From positions 1 through 64,000 of the forward strand of contig NZ_JARICI010000080.1 in the NCBI RefSeq assembly GCF_029257255.1: 64,000 bases of DNA, given 5' to 3'. The translations under genes and the position numbers were made by a program. The DNA comes from Sporosarcina sp. (GTDB taxonomy: Bacteria; Bacillota; Bacilli; Bacillales_A; Planococcaceae). Shown here piece by piece: positions 61,503 through 64,000 of the stretch. Positions within the stretch are counted from its first letter, which is position 1; every line of letters starts with the position of its first letter. The notes under the pieces were generated by a model. It had not been told where the DNA came from. It was given only the letters and a program-made list of their open reading frames with translations, and did no database searches.

Positions 61503-62774
61503 TTAGTATTCTAATATTTCCTTAAATTCTTCTTCCGTTTGGACTCCTAAATAACTCACTCCTGATTCACCATCAACATCTTTTGCTAATGGATCTGCAC
61601 CATATTCATAGAGCAGTGCTGCCAACTCATAATCTCCATTCGACAATGCTGCTGTTAAAACAGTTGAGTAATTATCCGAGTCATTTGGATTTGCCCCATT
61701 TTCCAATAATACTTCAGCAACTTCAACATTGCTGTTGTAGACTGCATAGTGAAGTGCAGTTGTATGTTCGTCATCTTCTTCAAAGATATCCTGCCCCTGC
61801 ACCACATACTTCTCTACTTCTTTAACGTCTCCATCTGCCGCTGCCTCCATGAGCCCGTTTAAACTAGGGGAATCATATTCATCCTGAAAGCCGACCAGGA
61901 ACGTAGAAAGAAAAGTAGAACCCAGAGCAAAAAAGAAAATAATCCCAACATACAGAACGGTAATAGCTCCACCTGCGATAAGTGCGCCTACTGTAATTCT
62001 CCCTGCATTAGACCTGAAGTTCGGTGTTCCTTCGACCTGCATAAATTGGCCGACTGTCTGAATTCGTTTTGGCAGATTGGGATGGCTGGATAATACTTCG
62101 GAAAACCATACCGCTACATTGGATTCACTTTCAATCTGTTCGAGGTAAGAGACTTCATCCACTTCTTTATAAAGCCCTTTCCCGACACCTAAAATAATAA
62201 GTGCCCGTTTTGCAGCGATCCCGTCCTGCGTGTAATAGGCGGCATGCCGATCACATGTATACTCACAGGCACGGCTGTAGGCCTGTGATAGAAAGGGGAT
62301 AAAATTGGCAGGCATAGTCAGGATGTTTTTCCACACATGTCTTCGTTTAATATGGGCAAGTTCATGGGCAATAATGAAATCCAGTTCCTTTTCACCCTGC
62401 TGTCTCGCCAGTTCGAACACTTCCGAATAAATCACCATCATATTTCTGCCCATAAATCTTGTGGCAAATGCATTTAAAGCACCTTCAGAATTAATTACGA
62501 ATATATCAGGTACTTTAGCTACTCCCATTTGCACGGATAAGTCCACAACTCTCTTATAGACATCAGGAAACTGTTTTTCATTCACCCGAATCCCGTTCCC
62601 CCGTATACTTCCGATCATGATGGCATTCATAACTAATAAAATGGCAAGAATCGCTGCCGCAATCAGGATACCGACAACACTAATAATGGCAAGTAAGTAG
62701 ATGATGACACTGAATACAATACTAATGACAAAATACGGCGTTTCTTTACTTGAAAGTAACGATTGATTTCCCAA
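61503..62774 (-). CDS. M48 family zinc metalloprotease with C-terminal ankyrin repeats
   Basis: About 423 residues. Two membrane segments near 12-55 precede an M48 (HtpX/Ste24-type) domain. The zinc motif is IIAHELAHIKRRH (near 131-143) with the third ligand Glu in ACEYTCDRHAA (near 170). A further membrane segment near 255-285 leads to three ankyrin repeats (about 300-405; ALHYAVYNSNVEVAEVLLEN, NGDYELAALLYEYGADP). The fusion suggests a membrane-protein quality-control protease with a cytosolic docking module. TTG 62774 lies six bases after AGGAGGG; an upstream in-frame start precedes that site. Confidence 0.83.
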   Translation of the reverse strand: MGNQSLLSSKETPYFVISIVFSVIIYLLAIISVVGILIAAAILAILLVMNAIMIGSIRGNGIRVNEKQFPDVYKRVVDLSVQMGVAKVPDIFVINSEGALNAFATRFMGRNMMVIYSEVFELARQQGEKELDFIIAHELAHIKRRHVWKNILTMPANFIPFLSQAYSRACEYTCDRHAAYYTQDGIAAKRALIILGVGKGLYKEVDEVSYLEQIESESNVAVWFSEVLSSHPNLPKRIQTVGQFMQVEGTPNFRSNAGRITVGALIAGGAITVLYVGIIFFFALGSTFLSTFLVGFQDEYDSPSLNGLMEAAADGDVKEVEKYVVQGQDIFEEDDEHTTALHYAVYNSNVEVAEVLLENGANPNDSDNYSTVLTAALSNGDYELAALLYEYGADPLAKDVDGESGVSYLGVQTEEEFKEILEY

Positions 62775-62976
62775 CAAACACCCTCCTAATATGTACTGAT
62801 AAATTACTAATGAAAACAATTACTGACTTGGATATTCTGTTAATCTACCATATCTTACAATAACATTCTCATAATATAGAAAAATTGAATCTTATTACCT
62901 GTCAATTACGATTAGTTAACCAAACCATTCTAACTAGCTTTTACTTATTCATACTCAATTTGCCCTCGGATAAAGA

Positions 62977-63011
62977 AAAAAGGAACACATATAGTTTATG
63001 CATTCCTTTGT
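62977..63011 (-). terminator. Terminator after the sortase gene
   Basis: On the minus strand AAAGGAA pairs with TTCCTTT with an inner CATA/TATG pair, followed by TTTTTTC. The rest of 62820-63029 is AT-rich with no gene. Confidence 0.75.
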
Positions 63012-63029
63012 AAGTAGTAACTCCTATTT

Positions 63030-63806
63030 TTATCTTTTCACTAATTTTCCTTGTACCACGTAGCGCTTGTCTTTACTGTTGACGGAATTATTGCATGTAG
63101 AAAGCGTAACGATTTGATCGTCCGGTCCTACTTCCACCGGCATATCAATCAGCGAACGCGATTCCACTTCCCCTAAGAAGTCCCCAAACTCTTCATCCGA
63201 CTGGAAATGCGTCTCAATATAATAAAAGTCGATGGTCGTTTCATAGGCAGCGAACACTTCAATGTCATAGCCTTCATACAACGTGTCCATATAGATCACC
63301 GAATGTTTATTGGCATAGTCCTGATCACCGAACTTCTTCAGGCTGCCGAACATCGTATCATTTCTCATGGCGTGGCCGTAAATGACTGTGTTGCGGCTCA
63401 TGTCCGTCACGTCATTGCGGAAATCCATGAAGACACTTCCTGCACGGCTGTAATCTCCCTTGAAATTGCGGTTTAGATAAAAGTCGTTATCCTCCGCCTG
63501 CAGAATCGGATTATTGACCTTTGAACCTTCCACTGAGATCCAGCCGACGATATCATCATTCACCTTATGCAGCTCTTCAAATTGCGGCCGCATCGTGTAA
63601 CGTGATAAAATGGCTTCTTTATTTGAACCTTCTACAACCCCAGGCTCCGTGACATTCTCCAGTGCCGTCTCGTAGATCTCCTGTGTCTCTTTCAATGAAC
63701 TGGCAGCTTCTACGTACGTATAGAGATACTGTACCAGTAAATAACCCGAATAAAGAAAGACTGCCAGATAAACAAACGGCATCACTTTCGACAAACGTTT
63801 TTTCAT
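63030..63806 (-). CDS. srtB: Class B sortase
   Basis: 258 residues. An N-terminal signal-anchor (about 9-30) precedes the class B catalytic domain. The active-site His is in VIYGHAMRND (near 143), Cys in VTLSTCNNS (near 235) and Arg in DKRYVVQGKL (near 248). SrtB attaches NPQTN-like haem-binding proteins to the cell wall in isd iron-uptake loci. Its ATG lies directly after the stop of a FecE-type ATPase gene, and AGGAGGT overlaps that junction, so the two are one operon. No substrate protein is inside the window. Confidence 0.92.
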   Translation of the reverse strand: MKKRLSKVMPFVYLAVFLYSGYLLVQYLYTYVEAASSLKETQEIYETALENVTEPGVVEGSNKEAILSRYTMRPQFEELHKVNDDIVGWISVEGSKVNNPILQAEDNDFYLNRNFKGDYSRAGSVFMDFRNDVTDMSRNTVIYGHAMRNDTMFGSLKKFGDQDYANKHSVIYMDTLYEGYDIEVFAAYETTIDFYYIETHFQSDEEFGDFLGEVESRSLIDMPVEVGPDDQIVTLSTCNNSVNSKDKRYVVQGKLVKR

Positions 63807-63817
63807 TCGGAGACCTC

Positions 63818-64000
63818 CTAAATACCGAGTGACATCATATAGAGGCCGATCTCGTCGTCTTCCTTGAAGATCGCATTGACGCCGTACACCTGCTTAATAA
63901 CGTCTTTCGTAATCACTTCGAGCGGCGGTCCTTCTGCCACAATCTGTCCCGCCTTCATCATGATGATTTCATCGCTGTAGCGGATTGCCTGGTTGATATC
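63818..64000 (-). CDS. Iron/haem ABC transporter ATP-binding protein, C-terminal end
   Basis: Only the last 60 residues are present; the gene starts beyond the right edge. DINQAIRYSDEIIMMKAGQI is the H-loop-distal part of FecE/FhuC/HmuV ATPases, followed by the EGPPLEVITKDVIKQVYGV ending common to siderophore and haem importers. Linked to srtB eleven bases downstream, it probably energises the haem permease of an isd-like locus. Confidence 0.8.
   Translation of the reverse strand, partial: DINQAIRYSDEIIMMKAGQIVAEGPPLEVITKDVIKQVYGVNAIFKEDDEIGLYMMSLGI

Overview
The window looks like a chromosomal segment of a spore-forming member of the Planococcaceae, most like Sporosarcina. The grounds are strong Bacillota ribosome-binding sites with many TTG/GTG starts, an SplB spore photoproduct lyase, CotZ-like and Ena-like spore-surface proteins, DUF4179/ECF sigma pairs, YfmM-type ABC-F and sortase B. 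There are no phage, integrase, rRNA or tRNA genes. A near-consensus parS site (7751) and a near-consensus Noc site (52062) suggest chromosomal, possibly origin-side, DNA. The genus is an inference.

Region by region. 1-328: a 21-bp-period repeat array behind the start of a leftward gene. 329-5894 (-): a 5-oxoproline operon, pxpB-pxpC-TRAP(P,Q,M)-pxpA, with a visible promoter/operator. 6240-7704 (+): VTC-domain protein and DUF4956 membrane protein. 7784-12051 (-): ABC-F ATPase, GrpB-like, RidA and BCCT transporter. 12432-16360 (+): an overlapping operon RpiR regulator / M20 deacylase / GNAT / N-succinylamino acid racemase, matching the known D-to-L amino acid conversion route. 16798-21521 (+): an AT-rich block with M29-type metalloenzyme, TctC-TctB-TctA transporter and FCD-GntR regulator, with palindromic operators around its promoter. 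21591-22352: PgeF/YlmD. 22357-22733: terminator and two different 21-bp arrays. 22734-26707 (-): ECF sigma/DUF4179 pair, VWA lipoprotein, DUF378. 26872-30911: patatin, two small genes, SplB, K+ transporter. 30967-32524: divergent spore-surface pair (CotZ/Ena fusion and a small Ena-like subunit). 32634-36463: YtrA-type GntR with two ABC exporters. 36510-43681: SelO, globin-like/MCP/CZB sensor, YitT, a broken small gene, aldehyde dehydrogenase with DUF779. 43736-47515 (-): M20 amidohydrolase and metNIQ. 47737-50279: second sigma/anti-sigma pair and an ECF S component. 50323-53117 (-): ABC exporter with a degenerate ABC-LytTR regulator. 53305-58829 (-): SLC13 carrier, Mqo, third sigma/DUF4179 pair. 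58935-64000: DUF4317, Ohr, Nudix, M48-ankyrin protease, sortase B and the end of a FecE-type ATPase, probably the edge of an isd-like haem/iron locus.

The strongest unexplained signals are (i) the degenerate 21-bp arrays at 121-267, 22418-22564 and 22582-22727, whose register holds almost without slip and which can also be read as decayed heptapeptide repeats, and (ii) the CotZ/Ena fusion facing an Ena-like subunit, a possible one-gene anchor for spore appendages outside the Bacillus cereus group.
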